This document shows positions 44,332 through 59,635 of a stretch of DNA of 64,000 nt, piece by piece. Source of the DNA: Flectonema sp. DT1601 (Eukaryota; Euglenozoa; Diplonemea; Diplonemida; Diplonemidae); contig OZ025814.1 of assembly GCA_964019425.1 (NCBI GenBank), positions 386,001 to 450,000 on the forward strand, given 5' to 3'. Positions within the stretch are counted from its first letter, which is position 1. Every line of letters starts with the position of its first letter. A model generated the notes under the pieces. That model made no database searches. It was not told the origin of the DNA and was given only the letters and a program-made list of their open reading frames with translations. Position numbers and translations under genes: made by a program.

Positions 44332-47300
44332 TTATTTAACGGTAAATCGGGTTTGTAAACGGCCACACACTGCAATGCAAATTGCAGCAGTAGCCACACA
44401 ACTACTCGCAGGGGATGAAAAGGTTACCCCATGCATAATTGTTAAAGGTAATTGAGTGATTGTCTCATGTAACTTATCTACTTGTGTTGATGGAGACACG
44501 GGTGCTGAAAAGACATCTCTCAGAGTTGGAGTGTTTGATTGATGATGTCCTAGATTTCCACATCTATTAGCCAGAATGATCTCAGCTATATCACCGCTCA
44601 CTTCACCAGATTGAATCGGAGCAAGAAAACGAGCCGGAAATGAGACAACCGGCAATGAAGCTGGAATTGTCGTCTGACGAATACCTGAACTACGATATGC
44701 TGATGAGCTTGGTCTAGATTGAGGGATTTGTCTACAATTACCCGACTGCATGTAATGAATGAGTTCATTCTTGTAGTCGTCCACCTTTTCTTTAAAGAGA
44801 TCCCTGCCTCCAATCTCTCCTGTCCCTGGACGGGAGATTCTCACCTCCGGACTCCGCTCCGGATACGGGTGAAGGTGCTTTTCAATACCTCCAATCATTC
44901 GCACGGATATCACACGAGATCCATCACCTGCTATAAATCGTAACGTCATCATCCCAGTTGATTTATTTATACTTGTTAGTTCAGCTTTGAAATTAGGTAT
45001 CGAAGCATCTGGGTTTTGTTGTAACTTTTTTCGACTTAAGTCAGCATTGTTGAAAGATAGAATATCGCCTTCTTGTAAGTCCTTCAACTCCGAAACAACT
45101 GTTTGACCGATTTCACAAACAGAAAAGTTTCCGGAGGTGTAATGAGTGTCAGCACTACTGGGTCTTGTTATGTTTCTTGGAGTTATACGAGGGCAACTAA
45201 AAAAACTGTCATTACGGATTTCTGATACGTGAATAGTTGCTGTTTGTGTGTATGCGTGTGACATTCCTATCCTACTAATTACCTTTTGTGAATCGATGGC
45301 AACATAACTAACTGTCTGTGTCCCAACATTACGGATTTCCATCATATCACTTGCCGAAGATATTGTTGAGGATGATAGCCTTTTCTGTCTGACACTTTTG
45401 GTGGTAGTTCGTGTTTTTACATATCGCTTTACGGATTGGTCAGTTTGTTTTTGTATATTTGGTTTGACTTGTGCATCAGGAAGTGATTTATTATTTTCCT
45501 TGTTGTCAGGAGGTTTGTTAAGAGTGTCAGTTCTTAGAGATGATTCCATTGGTGTTGTAGGACTTGGCGTCTCCTCGAGACCAACAACTGCAGTGAAAAA
45601 ATCAAACCCACTTCTTTGCTTATCAGGTTGCGATACACCTAACGAGCTGCCTATATCATTTGAGGTAGATTGGAGGATGCAGGGAACCTCTCTACTTTTT
45701 TCTTCCAATGCCTTTACCTGTTCCTGAAGAGTCTCAATTTCACTCTTTAATATAATTTCAGTCGATGACATGTTAACAATTTTATCACGCAATTCAGTAA
45801 TCCCGACATTCTCTGAATTCAAAGAGCTACCCAGAGCTGACATATTTCGGTCCGATTCTTTTATAAAGACATCCGTCACAAAGGACACAGCAGCCATCAA
45901 GTTCGATGCCCTCTTGAGCCCAGTTTCTACCTCAACGACAGCATCTCTGGTGGCTGCTTCTGTAAAATGTTCTCGTTGAAGATCAACTTGTCTTCTGTTT
46001 GCATTTAAGACGGCGAGTAATGTTGAAGCTGCTTGAACGTCATGTTGTTGTGTTGCTTCCTCGTGACGGGACCATAATTGCTTTCTTATTGATGACATTT
46101 CGTTTGCTTTGACACTCTGGATGGCCATTGTCTTACATCTTCTAAATAGACATCTGACTGCAATGCTTTGGAAAATTGAGTCTTGTTGATGAAATTTTTC
46201 AAGTCGTTTTGAGATGTTAAGATTTGAACTCATTTTTAGAGGGATTTTAGCAGATATTTTCGTAACCAGATGTGCTAATGCTCGGCATGATGTTCGGATG
46301 CCTCCGAGAGCAACAGAACCGACTTCTTTAATTGCTACTGTTGGTCGATGCATCTCATTCGTTGAATTACTTTCTAAACCTCCCCGACTAGCATCTGCCA
46401 TCTGCGATAGTTTTTTTGTCAAAGCTACTAACTCCCTTTTATTCTTCAAGAAGTCTAATTTCAGATCCTTAATACCTGTGAATATCATTGCCCATTCATT
46501 TATGACAGGCTTGAACGACTCCTGTAGTATTTGATAGCGATCTGAAGGGATGTTCTTACGAACTGTCTCTCCAGGGATCGGGTTGGTCAAGTTAAAAACG
46601 CTGTGCAAAGTCGTTGATTCTAGTATCTCTCCAACTAATACTCTTATTTTTTCAGTGAAATCACCGACGTATTCTTGTTCTTGTTTGCTATTTTGAAATA
46701 CCGACTTAAAACGACCCTCATCATTATTATGGTCATCAATCGTTCGTTGACTCGCTGCTAACGACAGTTGTAAGTCAGAAATTTTTTCTAAAGAAGGGTC
46801 AGTTGGGGGTTTGAATTCCAGAGATAGGACTCTTTTTGTTGTATTTTCTAAATCAATACAATGAATGTGACTTGATGGATTTGAGAATCCCAACAGCAAG
46901 TGTTCAAGCATTGCAGCAGTATAGCTCCAAACTGACTTCCTGAAAGGAAGATTAAGCTCAAAGCATGAAGCCTGCCTTATCAATTCTGCTGTAGAAATCA
47001 CGTTAGTAAGATCAGTTTTAAATGCTGAGATGTGTTGTGCTGAAGTCTTCTGTTGTTGTTGTATTAATTTAGTTGCTTCTTCAAGACTTCTACGAGACTC
47101 GCTATGTTGAGATTTTTCGTTCTTTAGTAAAAGTGATAGTTCTTTGTTAGTTGATTTTGTTTCTTTCAGTTCTGCGTCTTTGAACCTTCTCACGGTGTCT
47201 ATCCGATGTCTTTCTTCTTCAAGAAGAGTGTTGAGTTGTTTTTGAGTTATTAGTCCTTTTGCCTCTTCTTTTAGCTGTTTTATTTCTGCTGCGAGTTGTA

Positions 47301-48680
47301 GTACTTCGTCCTCCGCTTCTTTTCTCGCTTTATGATAAACCTCTAACTCGATATTAAATTCGTCTATCTCTTCCTTTTGAGTTGTAATTTTGTGTTCTCG
47401 TATGCTGAGAAGTTCTTCTCTTTCTTGAAGCTCTCTCTCTAATTCTTCCTTCTCTGATATAAGATCGTTAACTTTTGTTTGGTGTGCTGCTAGTACTCGG
47501 GTTGAGTTTAGTTTTAAAGCTTCAATGCAACCCTTCAGCTCTTGGACGTGTTGTTGTTGTTGTCTAATTTTTGAACGATCATCTCGAGACTGGTCGCGAA
47601 TCTCAGCTCTGAGCTCATGCATTATTTTGTCAATGTCAAATTCGGGAACGGTGTTTTCTACGGGGGCGCCCCAATCGGCAGTGAAGCCGATTCCGGTTGT
47701 GACAACATCCATTTCTTCTTTCATGCGTTTGACAAGTTCCTCACGAAGTTTGATCTCAGAGGTTAGCAGTGTAGTAGTTTCTTGGTGACGAATCTCTTTA
47801 GAATCGAGCTTGTTTAAAAGTTCGAGTATGTGAGAATTCTTTTGCTGAATGACAGTCTCCATAGTCAACGCCTCTTGAAATTGCCTTACATCATCAATCG
47901 CATCCCTTCCTTTATTAGTACCTTGTTCAGTGTGACTGTCAAGGCTGTTGTTAAAACTGATTCCAGTTTGTGTTTTCTTTTGATATTGAACAACAACTTT
48001 TCTGTGATCACTCTTCTCTTTTCCCTTTGAGAGTTGTAGTAATAAAGCTCCATTTGTTTCTATTGCTTTAGCGTTGTCTGAAAGCTCATATGACCCTTGT
48101 TCAATAACTGATGTACCTCTCTTAGCGTCAGACTCTTCGGAAAGTAAGTCAAGCATTCTCTTCTCAGCTAATATTGATTCTTCATCGTTGGCATTTCCCA
48201 TAATTCGTTCAATCCAGTCACCAATTCCGCTTTCAAGTTCTTGTCGTCCACACTCATCATATCTGTTGTTGTTGTTTTTCAATACATGTGATTCTTGTTA
48301 CTATATAAATCATTATTTACATACCTTGATGTTAGAAGCTCGCTCACATCTGCTTTAGATCCGAGAAGATCAAAATGTGAACTGGCAATCTCATCAGTGA
48401 GAGTTGCTAAGTATCTCTCCTGAACGAATTGTGGCGATCTTTGTAACATCTCTTCAGGTATTTTGTTACGGATATTACATCGCCGAACTGTATTTCTAAT
48501 AAGTTGCATTGAGTCTAGAGGAGCCTTCAGCATCAACATACTAGAAACTGTGGGTCTCTGCTCATCCGTTGGACACATTAACTCAACGTGTTTCTGTAAG
48601 CAGTTATAGCGTTGTATTTGATCTACAGTTACGCCAGGTGGGCTTTGATCGGGGAGTTTCCAGCGAACTCCTCGATTCAT
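44332..48680 (-). CDS. Coiled-coil protein of unknown function, two exons, 1428 residues
   Basis: Exons 48680-48325 and 48262-44332 join in frame (LLTSR|YDECGRQELE) across a 62-base intron that begins GTATGT and ends CAG. A TAG acceptor (48696-48698) lies 15 bases before the ATG. Residues 1-118 form a compact, non-coiled domain (PDQSPPGVTVDQIQRYNCLQ, then a segment with RRCNIRNKIPEE), not recognised. Residues about 200-560 and parts of 600-960 are coiled coil. Near 1010-1100 are Ser/Thr-rich stretches with two short NVGTQTV / YTQTATI motifs of the kind that bind dynein light chain LC8 (TQT), which is an inference from the TQT core. About 1170-1280 is a small beta-rich segment (GDILSFNNADLS, TLRFIAGDGSRVISVRMIG). 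Likely a cytoskeletal scaffold. Confidence 0.85.
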
Positions 48681-48985
48681 TTTTTTGTATAATTCCTAAT
48701 AGAGAATAGCTTTTTTATGTAAAAAGCATGTCAACTCTGACAACGATGCAACCACAACCCGTGCACGTTGTTAGCACATTGCTGTAGTCAACCATTCCCG
48801 CTGTGAAAATAAAAAGCCCAAAAAACATAATTAAAAAGAACGTCGTCAAAATGGTGTCGGAGATGCCACTTGGAGCACATGAGTGACGAAGTATAAAAAA
48901 GAAAAAAAGAAGTGAAAAAGCTTTACATCACTTCAGAAATTAAAAGGGAAAATAAACTTAGCCTACATCTAATCACTGCAAGTCT
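48681..48985. other. Intergenic, 305 bases
   Basis: Leader of the coiled-coil gene and 3' UTR of beta-tubulin copy 1. Nothing else recognised. Confidence 0.5.
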
Positions 48986-52272
<3,287 letters not shown>

Positions 52273-52407
52273 TTAAGCAAACCTTCGACACAATAACAAA
52301 CACTAATAACGATAATGCAAATCTACCTACTACCAATTACGGTCATCACCGAAGCAAGGAAAAGATAAATACAACTCCTCATCATCATCCGGGACTTTTT
52401 TAAAAAA

Positions 52408-52902
52408 TTAAACACCCTCATTATTATCATGTATTAATGGCAGCAACCAAGAAAGTTTTCGAGATGTAAGTGCTTCAGTTGTGTCAGTGGATTCCTTACT
52501 AAATAATTGTTCTATTTCTGTAGGTGTTTTGGTCATGACTATCTCTGCACACTTTACCACTAAGAGATTCTGTAACCAGGTGCATTCAAGTTTTTCTGAG
52601 AAGTGCAATATTTCCAACAGCAACTGGATCCCTCCTTCACTCAATAAGGAGTTGCAGTATTTCAGATCGTGTAAATCAAGAACTTCCGACATCTGTGTTC
52701 GTCGCAGGATGGGTTTTCGTATGAAATTCTTTGTCGCATTTATTTCTTCACCTGATTCGTCGCAGTATCGTTCCTTCTCTCTCTTGTTAACGTAGTCTTC
52801 TATGGCTGTGAAAACTAATTTATTCTTTGTTGAATATTCATTACAGCTACTCGACGAAAACAACGGACTCGTGAGAGTCTTTTCTCCGCATACTAATGTC
52901 AT
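52408..52902 (-). CDS. Divergent SKP1-like protein
   Basis: 164 residues if started at ATG 52902, which has a CAG acceptor after a pyrimidine tract only 6 bases upstream (52909-52911); the frame extends to a TTG at 52920, across that acceptor, so I do not use it. The N terminus MTLVCGEKTLTSPLF fits the BTB/POZ-like start of SKP1. The C-terminal part, LHFSEKLECTWLQNLLVVKC followed by KTPTEIEQLF, matches the SKP1 segment that reads roughly LAANYLDI..LLD...C and KTPEEIR..F. SKP1 bridges cullin 1 and F-box proteins in SCF ubiquitin ligases. The F-box-contact tail (usually with WCE) is not seen, and the spacing is longer than normal, so this may be a divergent paralogue. Confidence 0.6.
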   Translation of the reverse strand: MTLVCGEKTLTSPLFSSSSCNEYSTKNKLVFTAIEDYVNKREKERYCDESGEEINATKNFIRKPILRRTQMSEVLDLHDLKYCNSLLSEGGIQLLLEILHFSEKLECTWLQNLLVVKCAEIVMTKTPTEIEQLFSKESTDTTEALTSRKLSWLLPLIHDNNEGV

Positions 52903-53165
52903 TATCCCCTGTGAGAGCAACTCGTTATTTACTTAAAAATTGTTTTTTTTTTTTTTTTAAATAGTTTCAGCAACACTCCTTTTAAACATTCTTGTAATTA
53001 ATAAACCTAAAAAAGTGAATTGATATAACGTCAACCTTCACTATGACAATCAATTGAGCTCTAGGAAACACGTGTAATAAAAAGTGTCTCTCCAACAACT
53101 CGGGTTGGCATAATAAGAAAAAATGATTCCTGTCGGCCGTGTAATGCGAAGTTAAAAACGCTCGG

Positions 53166-55170
53166 TCAAACTATTACGGAGTTCCTCAACCACTTTGGAT
53201 CCATTAATCGGTATCCAGTACCGTCTTCTTCGTTACGTTGATGGATTTTATCAGAGAGTTCATCAAGGCGCTGCTGATATACTTTCATAATTGGTTCCAT
53301 CGATTTATCAACAAACCTACCAGAGTGACCAAACTTCGGACCACTGTACACAGAGTTATCATGATGCTGTCCAGACAACACATACAAAGCAGCCGTCTGA
53401 AGTAGTGAAGAACGTTTGCTTGGAAGGGTTGCGAGGTAGTCTGCATGTGTGAAGTCGTCTTTGAGTTTTTCTATGGGAGGTGGAGCAGGTGGATTGCCAG
53501 GAAAAGAACCCACATCTGCGTAATACTTATACAGATTTCTAGTATGAACCTGATAGAAAATTGTACATCCGAAAATGATGGTTGTGATGTTGAAGACGAT
53601 AGGCTCCCAGGGACGAGCAGGATGAAGTTCCATTATGCGAGTCAGTCTGATTGACATGTCTCTAATCCACTGGCGTAGTTCTTCATCTTCATCCATGTCG
53701 TCTGCTTGAGTGTAGTATTTTTTTACTGTTTCCATTACAAAGTTTTCAACACATTCCCACAATAGTCGACCATCTTTAGCAAAAGGATAATCACCTTCGA
53801 CGTCATTTGGAAAATCCATTCTTTCAGAACACTCGTGATGAAAACTACAGTTATTGAAATCATATTTCAGGTAAGAATACTTCGCCAACTCTTTCAAACC
53901 TCCCGTATGTGTATCTTGTGATCCAAGGGTACCGTCACCTTCAACAATTTCTCCCTCCATGTCAAGGGCTAGAAATGATAGTAAGTAACCTTTGTCTCCT
54001 GTTTTTTCATTGTTTGTTGGACTGTAGAGTCAACTTTTATATATTTGTAAAACAAAACACACCTTCAGTAAAGAGCTTTGCCCATGCAGTGGCTAAGGCT
54101 AAACAACCTGAGATGTAAGGAGACATGACTTGTCGTAGCGGATGGTGAACTGATAAGTTTTTACAACAACTTGCCTGTAGACACGCGCCAACCATAATAG
54201 TCTGAACGTAAAGTACCGTAACTAAATGGTAATGTAGTTCCGCAGAGTTGTAGTATGTTTTTGCGACTTGCCATGCCCAATAGTTATCATCTGGAGTATA
54301 AATCGGATTTACTGGAACCTTATCAGCTGCAGCATCACCATACAGTTGGATCGCAATTGGAGAGAGGGGCTCACCTGGTTTTTTATAGAATATTGCAATA
54401 GGATTACATAAAACACCATCACGTCTTGGTGGTTTGTGTGCTAAATTCTCTTTTTGTTCTTTGGCACCGTACCTTATACAAGGTTTGAATAACGTAGACA
54501 AATCACAAATATAAATTCGACCAGCTTTCATTGCGTCTACAAGTGTCGGTTCTTCAATTCTACCAAGGACATCATCATCTCTGATTTTTAGAGATTTTGG
54601 AAGGTCACGTTTTACCTGTTTTATGAGTACTTGGCAGGGTCCTTGTAGACGTAGCTTAGCGAACTTGATGTCACTCATAATGGTAAAGTCTGGTTTTGGT
54701 ATTGTTGTAGTATCGTTGAATAGAGTTGATGTGTATTCTTCGTGTGATTTCCACATCTCTTCTCCGTATTTTGTTCGTAAGATTTTCTTTGCAGTATCTG
54801 AACCAACAAGTTGGTCACACACATCATCAATTCTATTATTGATATCTGTTAACTTACTGTAGTAGGATGATAGTTGTTCTGATGATTGAAGTGATGGCAG
54901 ATCAATTGGCCAACCACTCTTGTTGGCATCAGGACTGTCTTTCATCATTCCATCAGCTCTCTTCTTTACCTGTCTGAACATTATCTTACACTCATAACCA
55001 GAACTTTCATTTACTTCTCGTGTTCGTGCTGATGCCAGTGGATCCATCTGTGGAAGGCAGCATCTAGTAGGAGTGATACCAGCTGTGACGAATACTTTAT
55101 CACGTGACTCTTCTTTATAGCGTGCTCGGCATCCGCACTGCGCTTCAAACTGCGATGCGGTTGTACCCAT
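53166..55170 (-). CDS. Lipoxygenase-like pseudoenzyme, two exons, 636 residues
   Basis: Exons 55170-54063 and 53968-53166 join in frame (LFTE|ALDMEGE) across an intron that begins GTGTGT and ends TAG. Family marks: GRIYICDLSTL, PIAIFYKK..PLSPIAIQL, NPIYTPDDNYWAWQVAKTYY, HHPLRQVMSPY, DFPNDVEGDYPFAKDGRLLW, ITTIIFGCT, PPAPPP and a C terminus ending NSVIV. Normal lipoxygenases bind iron through His-x4-His, a His and an Asn in SAxHAAVN, and a C-terminal Ile. Here there is no His-x4-His pair in residues 316-341, the third His is Tyr508, the Asn is Thr512, and the last residue is Val636. No dioxygenase activity is expected. The N terminus MGTTAS fits an N-myristoylation signal, with Cys12 and Cys14 near it. 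No PLAT domain. A CAG acceptor (55190-55192) lies 19 bases before the ATG. Confidence 0.87.
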
Positions 55171-58100
55171 ATTGTTATGTTACATCCCGCTGATATGATT
55201 ATTAGATTTTATTATAAAGTAAACCTTCAATACAGTTCTCTGAATACCTTCACATCTTAGCAAGAGTCTGTTGTACATAAATTAAGATAAGATACAGGTG
55301 AAGGAAGAACAGGGAAATCAATATCAGACAAAAACATCCGAAATCACAAATTAACAAGATTCCAAATCCACAGGGTGGGCATATCAGCCTCAACAAGAAA
55401 AAGAAAATAAAGTAAAGGAACATTCGCGTAACGAGCTAGAGAAGCGAATGGAGGAAACGTTTCGTTGATACTTCACAGGTCAAGTCCCTGTGAAGCATTA
55501 CCTCACCACCAAAGGCATGGATAAATCCTGGTGACGCAATGAACTGTGTCGCAGGAACCACAATTACACCTCAGAGACGGGTGACGTGTTCGAATTTTAT
55601 GATATAAGAGCACGTCATATCATATAAAAAATAATATTGTGAGGGGGAAGAAAAAATACTTCATCAATTCCACATTTTGAAATGAACAATTCATTCACAC
55701 TACACAGTTCCAATACTTACGATCCTTTTGCCTTCGTGTCCGTGTCTGTACTTCAAAGGACAAGAAGAAAAGAACCCTTTCAAGTGTTAGAACTAATTAG
55801 TTGTGAAGTTAACTTTTTCAGTAGAATAGGTCTTCTGTTGTTTTTTTTTTTTGAATTTATGGTGTAGGTTAATAATAAGTTTATTGTGTAAAAAAGATAA
55901 CTAACAAAACTTTTTTGGTGAAAATTAAATTAATAATTAAATAAGAAAAACACAAAGTCATGAAAGGGAAAGACCAAACGGACATCCAACATGTTATTGA
56001 CAGAGAATTCAACTTCCGCAGGGCACAAGTAAAATGACAATGTCGATATCGGTCACTCTGGAAAACATAAAACAAATCAAAAACAATCTTCTTTTTGTAC
56101 CCGCTCTTCTGCAGAACACACAACAAAAAACACGAGGGAGAAAAAAATTGTAATTTATTTAGTCGCGCAAGCAGTGCATTTCTTGACACAATCTTCAAGA
56201 GAAGGTCCGAACAACAAACAGTTTGTTCTTCTATCCTGTTGCTGCAACTATTTTTTTAATATTATTTTATTTTCCTCCTCCCCCCCATGGTGTTCACCAG
56301 ACACTATAGTTGTTATTACAACAGTGCTTATATACTAAGATCAGATTATATGATATTGGAGAGACTTGTTGACTCAACAGAAATATGAAACGCATTCACC
56401 TTCGACAGCTTTCTGCCTAAATAACAGTTCACCCTGTTCACCCATTGTAAAAATGAAATGAACAGCTACGTCTTAGAATTCTTCTCATTTGCAACAAGAC
56501 GGAGGCCTGAAAGACACGTCAGCATGAGGACGCCCCATGAGAACGTGACGTAACCTGAACCGTCGTCTTGCGCGGTAATCGAACAAAGAAAAGGAGAAAA
56601 CATGCAACCAGAATACAACGGAAACACTCGTTGGAAAATAGGTATTCTTTTTGTTTGACAGTATCAAAACAACAATTAAATTAAAAAATAACAATAAATT
56701 ATCGACCAAACCCTCAACTTTCTATTGTTAATCTTTGCGGGCATCTCGACTTGACGTGTTCAGTATTAATATGTACCTGGTTAATTCTAGCTTGTGCATC
56801 GCTGATACAGCAAACCAAAGAGCATCGGGTACCCCAATTGGAATAGAATTGTATATAACGACAGTTTTCAGAACACAAATAATAATCAAAATTAAACAGT
56901 TTTAATCAGTAAGCTATTTTAAATTAATAAATTCTTAAAACACTAAAACACTAAAAAACACGATTAGTTTGCCAGAGAAACATGCGATGCGCAGAAAGAT
57001 TCAGAAGCTGAAGGGAGTCAAAAACGAAAGGACTAAAACAAAACAAAACACGAAGCTTCAGTTCTACTCTCAATTTCCATTGAGCATGGAACTACATTCT
57101 TCTTTAATCTATTTATTACAATTCATGTCAGTAATAAGAAAATTTAAGACATAAACACCAATTCTCGATTATTAATCTCACTGTGTGTTAAATAATTATG
57201 ATCGTGTGATTGATGAAAAGGGGGACAGACAAAACAGGACAGACAAAACAGATAAATTTGGTTCCGCAGAGGACAGTGTAATGACAGCCACAAGTGGTAA
57301 CTACTCTTAGCCGCAGGTACATACACATTGTACTCGCTGAACCAAAATAAGAGAAACAGCTCATTCCCTCACACAGAGATATAAATAATAGGAAACGTGA
57401 TCTTCCGTGTGAGTTTGAATTTGCAAAAGAAAGAAAAGGAACACTTTTAATTAAAAGGTTTTCGATATAATTGTTTATAGTTTTAACACCCTCGCAGTGA
57501 AAAGAATAAGCGAAGGGAGTTAGGGAAAAAGAGTCCACAGGCCGGTAAGTAGCCATCACAAGGGACCATCAGTAGGGGGGTGCAACTTTGACAATGTAAA
57601 AACAGTAACAACTTACTTCAAGCACCTGATATTAATAGTTTAGTTTGTTTAGTTAGAATATGAGTTTATTATAAAAAAGTGCACTAAAATAAAATATAAA
57701 AAAGAAAAGTTATAAAAACACATTGTTCTGCTGTTCCATAATACACTGTGGAATACGTAGTTTCAGGCCTTAATCTTATACTACTTGTCCCTCTTAGGCC
57801 TTCATCAGTAAGTTCTAGGGACTTCATTCCAGTTAAATAATAAATCGGATCCATCAATTGGTCTATTTCAATAGTTTAGTTAGTTTAGTTAGCAAATAAT
57901 AATAATAAAATTAATATCAAGTACTTGACTGAAAAAAACATTTATAGTTGTTAATCAAAGAAAGAATTACGTTTGGGAAAAAAGAATTTTGTCTTATTGA
58001 CCAAGACATACCATCAAACCTACCAGTAGGGGTAACTTGATAGGGGGGAATGAAAAGGAACGAAAAAAAGAAATAATAATAAAAATAGAAAGTTAAGATT

Positions 58101-59635
58101 AAATCTTGAACGAATATATTTTCGGCGATATCAGCACGAAAAAGGAAACCGGTTTTACCGGTAATCTATTCACTGCATATAAGCAGGGAAGAACAACGCC
58201 TCGAAGAAAAATTAAAAGAAAACAGAAAAACTATGTGTAAACATATGAACAATCTCCTTGCAATAGTTCATTCGACAAGTTTTTAACATTCGAAAGGTTG
58301 TTATGTTTGGGGACTTGGATAAATAAATCAACTTAAGGGTTAACTTGGGGCAACAAAGGGGGGAAATGAAAACCCGAATTAGGGAAAATATAACATTGCA
58401 AAGCCTAAGAACAGATTTTGTAGTTACCTCCATGTATAAAACGCAATAGAGTTTTCGTTCAAAAAAATTTCTGCAGATCAAAAATGATCAGAAAACAAAG
58501 CTAGGGGAGAGCGAAGACAATAAAACAAATACGAAGCAACTAGCAACTGCAATCAAAAAAAAAAAAACTGACCTAACAGAGAGTGTGTCGGGATATAGTT
58601 AGAATGCTTGGAAGACACCTGACGTTGTTGTTGTAGTGGGGGAATCACTAATTTCAATACTTCTTATAAATGAGATACAGTAAAGAGCAAAGGAATCAGC
58701 AGGGAAAACGAGAGGAATACAACAAAAAGAGAAACGGGATGGAGTTGGCAATCGCATTTCAATAAATCAGCAGCCTACCTTTGAGGAAACAACAAACTCT
58801 GAACTGCGACTAACGAAAATGAAGCTCCTTTGCGGAAGAAGGCAATAAAATGTTATTTAAAGGTCAAGAAATATGAACAGGAAAACAAGGGGATAGTGAG
58901 AGAGAGAGAACGCGTTAACTACTCAATTTTCGAAATTGCTTCTTTTTGTTTTAAAGTGTCGGAATATGTTGATTGCCTGCCAAGACAAACAAAAAATGCA
59001 ATAAATAAAAAAAATATGTTCGTTCTTTGCTGAATGCTACTCGGTGGTTGGTAGTTGCACTCCAACAAAAACAAAACAAAACAAAACAAAACAAAGCAGA
59101 GGAAAGGACCTCTTTGTAAATAGTATTTTAGAATAATTCATAATAACGAATATTAGATTACCGTAAATATTGTTGTGCAAAGAGAGGTGATAATAATAAA
59201 ACAACAATTGAAGTCTTTGAGTCAGTCTGTATGCATACTTTCTGGTGTTTTTGGAGATGTCCTTTTTTTAGATGTTTATATTCGTTTTTCTTTCACCTTG
59301 ATAAATAGATCTTTTATAGACTTGTTTGCGCAACAAACAAAATCAAAAGTGTAAGAATTTAGGCGTCCTTGTGTTGGATACCAGTATAAAATAAAATAAA
59401 GTGAATTTCCTTTGCTTTCTGTCTTCTGCATCAGTCCAGCCACAGTCGGTCTAAATGCTCCCTTTGCCCCCCATGTTGCGGGAGGTATTCTTTTATTGGG
59501 AAAAGAGATGAAACCAAGCTGTAGAAGCCCTTTTTCGTTTCGTTTCGTTTCTTCTTTTTTTTTTTTTTTTGATTCTTTCATTTTGTCTTGTGTTTGTGGA
59601 TATGGCACCAACACTGACAAATAGGTTGGCTCACA
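55171..59635. other. Gene-poor stretch, about 4.5 kb
   Basis: AT-rich with many A/T runs; no long frame on either strand. It holds the lipoxygenase-like leader at the left. A perfect 9-bp hairpin and an inverted repeat lie at 55471-55617. Near 56484-56570 is a less AT-rich minus-strand patch with an acceptor-like CAG 16 bases before an ATG that opens a 17-codon frame; this is weak. An AAAAC tandem repeat lies near 59067-59096. I cannot support a gene here; exons smaller than I can recognise or ncRNA are possible. Confidence 0.5.
55471..55495. other. Perfect 9-bp hairpin with 7-base loop
   Basis: CTTCACAGG at 55471-55479 pairs with CCTGTGAAG at 55487-55495 around TCAAGTC. An outer GAGG/CCTC pairing extends it. 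A further inverted repeat, TGACGTG at 55582-55588 and CACGTCA at 55611-55617, follows. May be a small structured RNA; no known family recognised. Confidence 0.4.
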
